This document shows, piece by piece, positions 1 to 8,278 of a stretch of DNA of 64,000 nucleotides (position 1 is the stretch's first letter; the number at the start of each line of letters is the position of its first letter). Source of the stretch: Paenibacillus terrae (GTDB lineage Bacteria > Bacillota > Bacilli > Paenibacillales > Paenibacillaceae); NCBI RefSeq assembly GCF_005217525.1, contig NZ_PNXQ01000001.1:159892-223891 (forward strand), given 5' to 3'. The notes beneath the pieces are model-generated. The model had not been told where the DNA came from and made no database searches. It saw nothing but the letters and a program-made list of their open reading frames with translations. The position numbers and the translations under genes are program-made.

Positions 1-930
1 TTGAGCCTGGTCATGTCCAGCCTGTTCAATACGCTTCACGTCAGATACGGACAGACCATACGCCCAATTGCTTTGCGGAGGCACGACCCATACGATATCC
101 GGTTCACCGTCCACCGTCCAGCCCTGATACACCTGCTGCGATTCATCCTGCTTGCCCAGCGATACGCTCAGCGTAAAGCGGTGAACAGGATGGTTCAGCT
201 CGGAGGCTTTACGCAAGGATTGGCTGCTGGCCAGATTTTTGATTTGCTGCGATAAGGAGGTCGCCGTATCACTGGTTACCGACTTTCCATTCAGCGTCCA
301 AGCTGTGGAAGAGCTTTCCCCGGTTCCCCCGTCACCGGATGACTTAAGCATCCAAGACGCGGACTGGCCTTCCCACTCCAGTCCGCTCAGCTTGTCATCA
401 TCCCAGTCAAACGGCGTCGTATCCGTAAAATCGGCTGCACCCAGTAACAACCCGGAAAGGGTATCCACAGGTACGGAGGCTACCTCTTTTTTATCTGACA
501 GCACATAAGCAGCATCTCCGGAAGGCAATGTTTCGCCAAAAGCAAAGGTATGCTCGCTTCCATCCTTGGTCTTGATCTGAATTTGGTTGTCGGTGGCGCT
601 GACTCCGTATTTGGCTACATCTTTTGGAGAGGATTCCACCACCTCACCAAGCTTCACATTTTGAATAGCAGCTAACCAATTGTCTATCGTATAACCGTTT
701 AACGGATAAGACTGCGGCTTGCTCATGCTCCATTTGCCATCACGTTGTGTAAGTTCGACCGTCTTGCCTTCCTTCCCTGTTATAGCAAAAGACGAAATAT
801 TCCCCTGCGTAAGCTGAACCAGTTGGCGAGCTGCAGGAGCTTGTTCACGAAAAAAGTTTTGGCTCTTGGCATAGACTATACCCGCTCCCAATACAACTAA
901 CAGCAGCACGGTGGGTATCCATTTTCTCAT
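1..930 (-). CDS. DUF4340 domain protein, 3' end outside the window
   Basis: The frame is open from ATG at 930 to the window edge (310 codons, no stop), so the C-terminus is missing. It starts with MRKWIP and one hydrophobic segment (about residues 5-20), giving a membrane-anchored protein with an extracytoplasmic body. Repeated short beta-type modules (for example GKTVELTQRDGKWSMSKP) resemble the DUF4340 family, which is usually the last gene of GldA/F/G-type ABC operons. The start overlaps the stop of the upstream GldG-like gene by ATGA, so the two are translationally coupled. The biochemical role is unknown; it is presumably a periplasm-side partner of the exporter. Confidence 0.85.
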   Translation of the reverse strand, partial: MRKWIPTVLLLVVLGAGIVYAKSQNFFREQAPAARQLVQLTQGNISSFAITGKEGKTVELTQRDGKWSMSKPQSYPLNGYTIDNWLAAIQNVKLGEVVESSPKDVAKYGVSATDNQIQIKTKDGSEHTFAFGETLPSGDAAYVLSDKKEVASVPVDTLSGLLLGAADFTDTTPFDWDDDKLSGLEWEGQSASWMLKSSGDGGTGESSSTAWTLNGKSVTSDTATSLSQQIKNLASSQSLRKASELNHPVHRFTLSVSLGKQDESQQVYQGWTVDGEPDIVWVVPPQSNWAYGLSVSDVKRIEQAGHDQAQ

Positions 931-2318
931 GCTCTTCTTCGCCTCCACCATAATAAGATTCCGGCTGCCGCAAACAACAATGGCAACCCGATCACGGATA
1001 GGGTCATTATCGTCTTCGCTTGCGCAGGAGTCAAATAAACCACCTTATAATCCTGCTCCTGACGAGGACGAATGGTAAGCCCGTCAGATTGTTCCTGTAC
1101 ATAATTCAGACTGTTCAGCACAAAATCCCGATTGCCTCCCGTGCTGATCTCGGTGTCACTCATAAGGGCTGACGTTCCGAGAATAATGGCTTTGGGTTTG
1201 CCATCCTTGCCATTTACCGCGTAACCCAGATCAAGCGGCCCCTGCGGGTCCTTGTCATCCTTCTGTGTTTCGTTGTTCAGCAGCCCCTGAATATTCGTTT
1301 CCCCATAGCTGGCAGCAGAAGATTTGAGCAAGGCCGTAGTCTTCCAATTCTTCTGCTCCCCTGCTTGCAAAGCAATAGACAGCGAAAGCACCGGGTACAG
1401 ATTGGAGGCCGCCAGCTTATCGGTAATTGCATGACTGCCAAAGGTAGGCACTGTAAACAGAGGTCCAAGCGTATTCGTCTGCTCCTGATCCACCACGATC
1501 GCATGTGTATCCTTCACACCGTAATCCGCCGCCAGTGCGTCAAGGTTTTTCCAGTCCGATTGCATGTTCGGATGAAAGCCCAACGCCAGAAACAGCTTTC
1601 CACCACCCTCCAAATAGGTGCGAATGCTTTTCAGCTCCGTCGCGCTGATATCTCGTTGTGGCCCAACAATAGCCAGCACCGATGCATCTTTAGGCACGCT
1701 ACCCGCCTGATTGAGCTGCACTTCTTCTGTTTTTACATTATCCTGTGCCAGTGAGCTGCTCAATCCTGTCATTTGGGACAAAGGTATTTCCTCATGTCCG
1801 GTCAGGAAAACGACTTTTCCCTGACGGGTAGATGATAGTCCTAGCAGTCCGCTGGTCAGCTTTTCTTCCCCGCTAAACTGGTACGCTCCCTCGCTACTTC
1901 CCTGTGCCTGCGTAAACAGACTACCTATATCAATAACACGTTTCTTCTCACCCTGAACCAGCACGATGGATGCTTCGGTGACACCGTATTCCTTGGCCAG
2001 CAGCGGCTCCTGATTCAGATCATATTGCTCGACCTTGAGCTTGCTGTTACGCTTGGCGTATTCACTCAGCATATCCGTAACGTCTCGGTTCAGCTTTTGA
2101 TTTTGCGAAGTCGATACTGTAAAAGCAATCAGCCGTACGTCTTCCTTCACTCCCTGAATGGCCGTCAATGTCTGATCAGACAACGTATACTGCTTGCCTG
2201 CCGTCAAATCCACCTGAAAGCCTCCCAGCGAACGCAGAAACAGCGTCAGCAAAATAAAAATACCTGCAGCAGCAACCGACAATACCACACTGTTGGTATG
2301 ACCCAGCCATTTTTTCAT
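927..2318 (-). CDS. GldG-like ABC transporter auxiliary protein
   Basis: 463 aa from the ATG at 2318, chosen because GGAGG lies 8 nt upstream; an in-frame GTG at 2333 and ATG at 2324 lack that spacing. There is an N-terminal membrane segment (about residues 10-30), a large extracytoplasmic region (Gld-type 'ABC-type uncharacterized transport' domain, with motifs such as VVFLTGHEEIPL and ILGTSALMSDTEI) and a C-terminal membrane helix followed by WWRRRRA. This matches GldG-family proteins that pair with an ABC-2 permease. The gene sits between the permease (5 nt away) and the DUF4340 gene (4-nt overlap). The substrate is unknown. Confidence 0.85.
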   Translation of the reverse strand: MKKWLGHTNSVVLSVAAAGIFILLTLFLRSLGGFQVDLTAGKQYTLSDQTLTAIQGVKEDVRLIAFTVSTSQNQKLNRDVTDMLSEYAKRNSKLKVEQYDLNQEPLLAKEYGVTEASIVLVQGEKKRVIDIGSLFTQAQGSSEGAYQFSGEEKLTSGLLGLSSTRQGKVVFLTGHEEIPLSQMTGLSSSLAQDNVKTEEVQLNQAGSVPKDASVLAIVGPQRDISATELKSIRTYLEGGGKLFLALGFHPNMQSDWKNLDALAADYGVKDTHAIVVDQEQTNTLGPLFTVPTFGSHAITDKLAASNLYPVLSLSIALQAGEQKNWKTTALLKSSAASYGETNIQGLLNNETQKDDKDPQGPLDLGYAVNGKDGKPKAIILGTSALMSDTEISTGGNRDFVLNSLNYVQEQSDGLTIRPRQEQDYKVVYLTPAQAKTIMTLSVIGLPLLFAAAGILLWWRRRRA

Positions 2319-2323
2319 GTTCA

Positions 2324-3046
2324 TCACCTCCACCGTTTCCGTTCGACCACCTGGATGCTGAATAGCAAAAAGAGCACCGCCACCGTCACGTAATACAGCA
2401 CATCGGCTCCGTTCAGCAATCCTTTGGTGAAGCTGTCAAACCGTGCGGTTAGTGAAAAAGGCTCCAGCCATTGCTGCAAGTCCGCAGATGCGCCTGTTTG
2501 TCCACCAAACGAATCCAGCATCCAAAACACGAGCAAAATAATAAAGCTGACGACCGCCGACATCATCTGATGCTGCGAAAGCGTCGAAGCGAACAGACCA
2601 ATGGCCATCATGGCTGCACCCAGCATAAACAGACCGATCACAGACGTAAATACCAGTGTCCAGTCCAGCGATCCGTAAAAGGACATCACGACCGGGTACG
2701 CCAGACTGCACAGCACCAAAATCAGCAGCATGCCCAGCGACGCCAAAAATTTACCCACAATCATTTCTGTCACACTCACTGGCGAGGTAAGTAACAGCTC
2801 ATCCGTACCCTGTCTGAATTCCTCCGCTACCAGCCTCATCGTGAGCAGTGGGACAACGAACAACAGCATGGACAGCGTGTCACCGAGTACCAGCCGATAG
2901 TCCAAGATGCTTGGCTGATACATGACAAAATTCGTGTAAAAGAGCAGCCCCGTCAGCAGCATGTACACCGCAAGCGCAAAATACGTTGTCGGCGTCCATA
3001 AATAGGCTTGAAGCTCCTTTTGACAGACCGCGAACAAGCGCCTCAT
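2324..3046 (-). CDS. ABC-2 type permease (GldF-like)
   Basis: 240 aa with about six hydrophobic segments, starting MRRLFAVCQKELQAYLWTP, which is the usual opening of ABC-2 permeases next to a GldA-like ATPase. The segment VAEEFRQGTDELLLTSPVS is the conserved cytoplasmic coupling region of this family. It overlaps the ATPase gene by 4 nt upstream and is followed within a few bases by the GldG-like gene, so the four genes form one operon. It should form the membrane channel of an exporter; the substrate cannot be told from sequence. Confidence 0.9.
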   Translation of the reverse strand: MRRLFAVCQKELQAYLWTPTTYFALAVYMLLTGLLFYTNFVMYQPSILDYRLVLGDTLSMLLFVVPLLTMRLVAEEFRQGTDELLLTSPVSVTEMIVGKFLASLGMLLILVLCSLAYPVVMSFYGSLDWTLVFTSVIGLFMLGAAMMAIGLFASTLSQHQMMSAVVSFIILLVFWMLDSFGGQTGASADLQQWLEPFSLTARFDSFTKGLLNGADVLYYVTVAVLFLLFSIQVVERKRWR

Positions 3047-4188
3047 GATCGTTCACCTCCTGTACTCTTGTCTCGCCTGGCCTTGTCGTTGCTGGACACA
3101 GCCTTCTCGCTGTCCTCCGTAACCTCTGCGAAAACTTTATTTTCCGTCGAATGCTCGACTTGCTCCACTACATTCACTTGATCGGCCTGCCCCGTTTTCG
3201 ACTCGCGAGTCGTTAACTGCTGGAATATATTTTCCAAGCTTAGGCTTTCTTTTTTCAACTCAATAATCGGAAGCTTCGCACCAGACAGCACATAAAAAAG
3301 CTCCTCACGGAAATCCTCATCGGAAGCGCCTGTCAGTAACAGCCCGGTCAAATCTTGCTCAGTTGCAGTCAGCTTTGTGTCAGCTTGAGACAAGCCAGAT
3401 GTTAAAAGCTCCACCTCAACTTTCCCCCAAGCGCGAAGAACGTTCAGCACCTGCTCACGGCTGCCTTTGACCTCCACTTTTACCTTAAATCCGTCTTCTA
3501 TCGATCCGCCTAGCGCATCAGGCCGTCCATCCAGCACCAATTCACCCTCATGAATGATAAGAACCCGATTGCACAAGGCGTCCACCTCGGGCAAAATATG
3601 CGTGCTGAGCAGCACCGTATGATTCTCTCCAATCTCCTGAATGAGCTGGCGAATCTCCAAAATCTGATTCGGGTCCAAACCTGATGTCGGCTCATCCAGC
3701 ACCAGCAAATCCGGGTTATGAATAATCGCGCCCGCCAGCCCCAAACGCTGCTTATACCCTTTGGACAGACTGCGTACCAGTTGCTTTTCACGTCCGTTTA
3801 GCCCAAGCCTGGAAATCATCTCGGAAATCCGCAGCTTTTGCTCTCTTGCAGGCACATCTCGAATGCTCGCCACAAACTTTAAATAGGATCGAACGGACAT
3901 ATCTCCATACAGAGGGGGCGTTTCCGGCAAATAACCGATTTTGGAGCGAGCCTGTCTGCCCTGCTCCTGAATCGGTATGCCATCAATCGTAATCACTCCC
4001 TCATTCGGTTGGAGATACCCTGTAATCATGCGCATCGTTGTCGTTTTGCCTGCACCATTAGGCCCCAGAAACCCGACAATCTCACCACGCTGCATTTCAA
4101 AATCCAGCTTATGTACGCCCCGGTTGCCCTCGTACCACTTGCTCACCTGCTGCACCTTGAGCACACGCTTCACCCTTTCTTTTATCAT
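3043..4188 (-). CDS. ABC transporter ATP-binding protein (GldA-like)
   Basis: 381 aa. Walker A GPNGAGKTT at residues 42-50, signature LSKGYKQR near 142, and Walker B with D-loop (LLVLDEPTSGLDP) near 160. The nucleotide-binding domain ends near residue 310, and an unusually long Glu/Lys/Asp/Ser-rich tail of about 60 residues follows that is not part of the ATPase fold. First gene of the four-gene exporter operon; ATG at 4188 is preceded by GAGGGAGA. It powers the ABC-2 permease encoded immediately downstream. The polar tail is low-complexity and probably disordered. Confidence 0.93.
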   Translation of the reverse strand: MIKERVKRVLKVQQVSKWYEGNRGVHKLDFEMQRGEIVGFLGPNGAGKTTTMRMITGYLQPNEGVITIDGIPIQEQGRQARSKIGYLPETPPLYGDMSVRSYLKFVASIRDVPAREQKLRISEMISRLGLNGREKQLVRSLSKGYKQRLGLAGAIIHNPDLLVLDEPTSGLDPNQILEIRQLIQEIGENHTVLLSTHILPEVDALCNRVLIIHEGELVLDGRPDALGGSIEDGFKVKVEVKGSREQVLNVLRAWGKVEVELLTSGLSQADTKLTATEQDLTGLLLTGASDEDFREELFYVLSGAKLPIIELKKESLSLENIFQQLTTRESKTGQADQVNVVEQVEHSTENKVFAEVTEDSEKAVSSNDKARRDKSTGGERS

Positions 4189-4475
4189 AGCTCTCCCTCA
4201 ACACTTTAAACTCTAATGTTAATCCCACACATATAACTCCAGCTTAAAGTCACTTAAATATAAGCTTAAAATAATATGTCTAAAATGTGAACGAATAAAT
4301 GTGCTTGTACACTCGTTAACTTGTACGGCTCGCCCTAATATTCATTTGCATTCCCGCATCAGCCACAATTTTATGCTGTTTCCATCCAGGCTTCCATAGA
4401 TACCCACACCCTGTCCTTTTGCTGGAATACCTTGGTATATAAGAAGCTTTCGATTGGCTGAAGGGGGTTATTGAG

Positions 4476-5549
4476 ATCAAAGTTCTATTTACCTTTTATA
4501 TACCCAGCGGCGGCGTGGAAACCTTGAACCGCCAACGCTGCAAGGCACTTAGCCAGGATGGGATTGAATGTCATCTTCTCTACTATCAGCAAGGTACGGG
4601 GATGCAAAACCTGCATGGAGATATTCCCTTGTTTATGACTTCTTCCGAGGGAGATATTTCTAGTCTGATACACATTCACCGTTACGATGCCATCGTCGTC
4701 TCGTCGGATTACCAAATGCTCGCAAAACTGCGCATGTTGGGGTATCAGGGTGTGCTAATCTATGAATCACAGGGCTTCGGTCCGCATGTGGAGGCTGCAT
4801 TGGTAGTAGGCGAAGCCACACCGTTTCTTCAAAGATACGCCAATGCAGTACTGCTACCCACCACTACGCATCTGGTCGAACTATTTTCCAGCATGTGTCC
4901 GTGGCTTAAGCGTTACGTGTTTCCAAACGTACTGGATACCAGCGTATTTAATTATGTACCTAACACTCCTCCGATCAATCCGGTCATTGCATGGGTTGGG
5001 CGACTGGAGCCGAACAAAAACTGGAGGCATTTTATTGATATCTCTTACTGGATGCTGCAAAACCGCCCGGATCTTCGCATCTGGATGTTCTATGATAATA
5101 CACTTTCGCAGCCAGAGGATAAGGCACAATTCGAGAGCATGGTTACACAGCTTGGCTTGTCCTCCATTGTAGAACGTTTCAACAACGTGCCCCATGCTAA
5201 AATGCCTCTGTATTACTCCATGATTGGCGATTCGAGAGGGTATCTGTTGTCCACTTCACTGGTAGAGGGATTTGGATACGCCGTAGCTGAAGCCATGGCT
5301 TGCCGCTGTCCCGTGCTCAGCTCTGATTCTGACGGGGTGCGAGCCTTCATCGATCACAACGTAACGGGTAAATTTTATGCGCAAGGAGATATCTTGCAGG
5401 CGGTATTGGAGGGACTGGATCTGATGAACAACCTGTCCCAACGAGAATCCATTCGCCAGAAGGGGCTGACAAGGATCGTCGACCTGTTAGCACCGGATAA
5501 ATATGTGCAATCCTTCCGACAAATGATGGATGCGCTGGGCGTGGGGTAA
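4476..5549 (+). CDS. Glycosyltransferase family 4 with an apparent ATC start
   Basis: GT-B fold enzyme. The donor-binding half is clear: IAWVGRLEPNKNW, then the E-x7-E region EGFGYAVAEAMACRCPV. The first ATG/GTG-type codon in frame is GTG 4515, but it falls inside the conserved N-terminal glycine loop (PSGGVETLN), so it cannot be the true start. The frame continues upstream as KVLFTFYIPSGG, and ATC at 4476 sits 8 nt after AGGGGG. ATT at 4470 is also possible but only 2 nt from the SD. With ATC the protein is 357 aa. The acceptor is unknown; the gene stands alone, away from the large glycan cluster. The function class is safe, the start is inferred. Confidence 0.8.
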   Translation: MKVLFTFYIPSGGVETLNRQRCKALSQDGIECHLLYYQQGTGMQNLHGDIPLFMTSSEGDISSLIHIHRYDAIVVSSDYQMLAKLRMLGYQGVLIYESQGFGPHVEAALVVGEATPFLQRYANAVLLPTTTHLVELFSSMCPWLKRYVFPNVLDTSVFNYVPNTPPINPVIAWVGRLEPNKNWRHFIDISYWMLQNRPDLRIWMFYDNTLSQPEDKAQFESMVTQLGLSSIVERFNNVPHAKMPLYYSMIGDSRGYLLSTSLVEGFGYAVAEAMACRCPVLSSDSDGVRAFIDHNVTGKFYAQGDILQAVLEGLDLMNNLSQRESIRQKGLTRIVDLLAPDKYVQSFRQMMDALGVG

Positions 5550-5594
5550 GCTATTATTTTAAGTGGAGCAGAAGTTATATGATTCTAGAATAAA

Positions 5595-5611
5595 GCCGCC
5601 GTGTAGGCGGC
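5595..5611 (+). terminator. GC stem-loop after the glycosyltransferase
   Basis: A perfect 6-bp stem GCCGCC/GGCGGC with a 5-nt loop lies 46 nt after the stop at 5549. No T-run follows, so it is only a weak intrinsic terminator candidate. Confidence 0.35.
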
Positions 5612-5729
5612 CTGCCTATTCCTCCACGTTCAGAGAAAAGTACACCCACTGTCCGCGTCGAGCTTCTTTTTCAATACAATCGTATCATCAAATTTTTACT
5701 TTTACATAACCAATCTACTTTAACCGTTG

Positions 5730-5735
5730 TATACT
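5730..5735 (+). promoter_or_regulatory. Possible -10 box for the LicR-type regulator
   Basis: TATACT lies about 34 nt before the TTG start at 5769. No good -35 is seen at 16-18 nt (TTTACA at 5701 is too far), so this is tentative. Confidence 0.3.
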
Positions 5736-5768
5736 GTTCATCAGAACAGCTATGGAAGGAGGCTCGTT

Positions 5769-7694
5769 TTGCGTATTTTTGATATTCTTCGTATATTGGT
5801 TGCAGAACAGATGGTCAACGGAGAACACTTGGCAAATGCATTGAAGGTATCCTCTCGAACCATACGAACGGATCTAAAGGAATTGGGTGCGCTGTTGTCA
5901 AAGCATGGAGCAGCAGTCAAACCCCTTAAAGGAACAGGCTACAAGCTAGAGATTCATGACGAACAAGCATTTCATCATCTGCTGAAGCAATTAAAGGATT
6001 ATGAAAATCATGTGCCCTATCCATTAGCGAATTCTTCTGAAGCGAGAAATCGTGTTTTAATGAAAAAGCTGCTGCTCACCCATTCATATATCAAACTTGA
6101 TGATTTAGCCGAGATCCTGTATGTTAGTCGATCTACTTTACAGAATGACCTCAAAGAACTGCGCAAGCTACTGGCAACCTACGGACTATCCCTGGAGAAC
6201 AAACCGTATCATGGTATTCGAGTCAAAGGTAACGAGGCCAAGCTGCGTTATTGCATTTCCGATTATATATTTAGTAGAACAGATGAAATAGGCGAGCAGC
6301 AGATGTCCCACCCTCCTCTGATTTCTAACGAAGAGATGGAATACATCAGAGAAGTGATTCTGGACCGCATTGAGTTCAATGATATTCAGTTGTCGGATAT
6401 TGCCTTGAACAATCTGGTCATTCATATTGCTATAGCATGTAAGCGCATTCGTGAAGAAAGGTATGTTTCGTATTATCCGCAGGAGATGACAAAAATTGAA
6501 GCGCAGAAAGAGTTTATGGTGGCGACTGAGATCGTATCTGCTTTGGAACAAAACATGAAGCACTCCTTTCCACTTGTTGAAGTTGCGTACATTGCTGTAC
6601 ACCTGCTGGGTGTAAGGACAGTCGTTAGTGCCCATTTGAATGAAGTAGAGATTAAAAAGATCATTGATAAAGATATCTACGAGCTAACGATTGAAATACT
6701 AGACCAAATTGATCAACAGTTGAAAATGAACATTCACAACGACCAGGAATTGCTGATTGCTTTTTGTCTTCACCTCAAACCGGTCATTAACCGTTATCAA
6801 TACGGAATGAATTTGCGGAATCCTATGCTGGATGAGATCAAAGCCAATTACCCGCTTGCCTTTGAAGCAGGTATCATTGCTGCCGAAGTCATCAAGCAGC
6901 GACTTCATATACACATCGAGGAAAATGAAATTGGGTATTTAGCCATTCATATCGGAGTCGCGATGGAAAGAAAGAAAATGGAGGGCGCACCCAAAAGGTG
7001 CATGATCGTATGTGCTTCTGGACTGGGCAGCGCAAAGCTGCTGTATTATAAGCTTCAATCGGTCTTTGGTTCCAGGTTGGATATCGTGGGAACCACTGAA
7101 TTTTATAAGCTTAAACAAATGCCGTTGGATACAGTGGACTTTGTCATTAGCACGATCCCCATTTCAGAACCGCTTTCAGTACCCATGATACATGTGAATA
7201 CATTTTTGGGCGGTTCCGATATCACTAAAATTGAACAAGCAATCTCAGAGGCAAGACTTCCTGCTGTACAATATGTACGAAAAAAATTGGTCTTTCTTCA
7301 GCAGAAGTTTGATAACAAACTCCAGGTGCTTGAATTTATAGCCAAAAAAATACACGAAGCCGACCTTGTGAAAGGCCCCCTGCTGGAATCTGTGATAGAG
7401 CGTGAAGCCGTTTCCCCTACTTCATTTGGAAATTTTGTCGCGATCCCACATCCGATGGAACCTTTCGCTGATTCCACGTTTTGGGCCATCTGTACATTAC
7501 AAAAAGCTATTGATTGGGATGGCAAGCCGGTACAGTTTGTTTGTATGCTCTGCATACAGCGCACCAAATCAGAAGATTTACAGAGTATGTATCATATTTT
7601 GCTTGAAATTTTAAATAATGAAAAGCTCGTCCAGCAGCTTATTCGCTGCAAAACGTACACGGAATTCGTAGAAGTGCTGCATATAAATAGCTGA
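5769..7694 (+). CDS. LicR-type PTS-regulated transcriptional activator (PRD protein)
   Basis: 641 aa, the length of B. subtilis LicR. Start TTG 5769 is chosen because GGAAGGAGG ends 6 nt upstream; a TTG at 5727 has no ribosome site. Order of domains: N-terminal winged HTH (LANALKVSSRTIRTDLKELG), a second HTH (LAEILYVSRSTLQNDLKEL), two PRD domains (about 180-400; VEVAYIAVHLLG and NEIGYLAIHIGV carry the phosphorylatable His), an EIIB-Gat-like domain (CMIVCASGLGSAKLL) and a C-terminal EIIA type 2 domain (FVAIPHPMEPFA). The family senses PTS phosphorylation and activates a neighbouring sugar operon. The PTS genes that follow are the obvious target, through the inverted repeat at 7794-7819. Confidence 0.93.
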   Translation: MRIFDILRILVAEQMVNGEHLANALKVSSRTIRTDLKELGALLSKHGAAVKPLKGTGYKLEIHDEQAFHHLLKQLKDYENHVPYPLANSSEARNRVLMKKLLLTHSYIKLDDLAEILYVSRSTLQNDLKELRKLLATYGLSLENKPYHGIRVKGNEAKLRYCISDYIFSRTDEIGEQQMSHPPLISNEEMEYIREVILDRIEFNDIQLSDIALNNLVIHIAIACKRIREERYVSYYPQEMTKIEAQKEFMVATEIVSALEQNMKHSFPLVEVAYIAVHLLGVRTVVSAHLNEVEIKKIIDKDIYELTIEILDQIDQQLKMNIHNDQELLIAFCLHLKPVINRYQYGMNLRNPMLDEIKANYPLAFEAGIIAAEVIKQRLHIHIEENEIGYLAIHIGVAMERKKMEGAPKRCMIVCASGLGSAKLLYYKLQSVFGSRLDIVGTTEFYKLKQMPLDTVDFVISTIPISEPLSVPMIHVNTFLGGSDITKIEQAISEARLPAVQYVRKKLVFLQQKFDNKLQVLEFIAKKIHEADLVKGPLLESVIEREAVSPTSFGNFVAIPHPMEPFADSTFWAICTLQKAIDWDGKPVQFVCMLCIQRTKSEDLQSMYHILLEILNNEKLVQQLIRCKTYTEFVEVLHINS

Positions 7695-7715
7695 ACTTAG
7701 AAGTATGTAAAGACA

Positions 7716-7755
7716 GGAGAAATCTGAAGCCTACAGGCCAGGGTCTCTCCCTTTT
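7716..7755 (+). terminator. Probable terminator of the regulator gene
   Basis: Outer arms GGAGA/TCTCC, inner arms GCCT/AGGC, then CTTTTT. It lies 21 nt after the stop and separates the regulator from the PTS operon. Confidence 0.5.
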
Positions 7756-7793
7756 TGTGCGTAGTGATGGAGATTTCATATAGAAAGAACGAT

Positions 7794-7819
7794 TTATTTC
7801 CGTTAAGAAGAGGAAATAA
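7794..7819 (+). promoter_or_regulatory. Candidate activator operator (perfect 8-bp inverted repeat)
   Basis: TTATTTCC (7794-7801) and GGAAATAA (7812-7819) form a perfect inverted repeat with a 10-bp spacer. The centre is about 43 bp upstream of the -10 box at 7849, just upstream of a weak -35, which is where an activator of the LicR type would bind. Assignment to the regulator encoded at 5769 is inference. Confidence 0.6.
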
Positions 7820-7825
7820 TGTGCG

Positions 7826-7854
7826 TTATGTTGAAAGCGATTCCAATTTATAAT
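7826..7854 (+). promoter_or_regulatory. Promoter of the PTS operon
   Basis: A consensus -10 TATAAT (7849-7854) with only a poor -35 (TTATGT, 7826-7831) at 17 bp. A poor -35 is typical of activator-dependent promoters. The cre box fills the spacer. Confidence 0.6.
7831..7846 (+). promoter_or_regulatory. cre box (CcpA site) in the PTS operon promoter
   Basis: TTGAAAGCGATTCCAA matches the WTGNAANCGNWNNCAW consensus at every fixed position. It lies between the -35 and -10 elements, where bound CcpA would block RNA polymerase, so glucose repression of the operon is expected. Confidence 0.75.
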
Positions 7855-7891
7855 GCTAAAGAAGGCAGCTTTTGAAGGGAGATAAACAAAC

Positions 7892-8260
7892 ATGAATAAT
7901 GATGAAACTACAGAGCATGACGCGAGTATGGAGGGCATGGATGATACAGAAATTGTATTCCAAATTATATTATACGCTGGGAATGCACGCAGCTCGGCCA
8001 TGGAGGCGATTGAGCTTGCAAAGGCGGGAAGGTTTCAGGAAGCCAAAGAAGAATTAGCCTCAGCTAAAAAAGAACTGGTGTCCTCCCACAAAATTCAAAC
8101 CAGAATCATTAATAAGGAAGCAGCAGGTGAAAAAACAGAGATGTCGGTCATGATGGTACATGCTCAAGATCATTTGATGAATGCTATCACCATTCGCGAT
8201 ATGGCCTCAGAGTTTGTAGACCTGTATGAACGCATTGATCAATTCGTACCCAAATCGTAG
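7892..8260 (+). CDS. PTS system lactose/cellobiose-family IIA component
   Basis: 122 aa, all-helical IIA of the Lac family. The phosphorylation motif HAQDHLM is complete: His90 is the expected phospho-acceptor and Asp93 the metal ligand three residues on. The N-terminal 18 residues are acidic and extra. ATG follows GAAGGGAGA. First gene of the operon IIA-IIC-uxuA-GH1-IIB. It takes phosphate from HPr and passes it to the IIB encoded at 12183. Confidence 0.93.
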   Translation: MNNDETTEHDASMEGMDDTEIVFQIILYAGNARSSAMEAIELAKAGRFQEAKEELASAKKELVSSHKIQTRIINKEAAGEKTEMSVMMVHAQDHLMNAITIRDMASEFVDLYERIDQFVPKS

Positions 8261-8278
8261 AGGGAGGGGCGCTATCCC

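Noticed and set aside
4515..5549. GTG 4515 as start of the first glycosyltransferase
   Set aside because: It lies inside the conserved PSGGVETLN loop and has no SD; homologous residues continue upstream.
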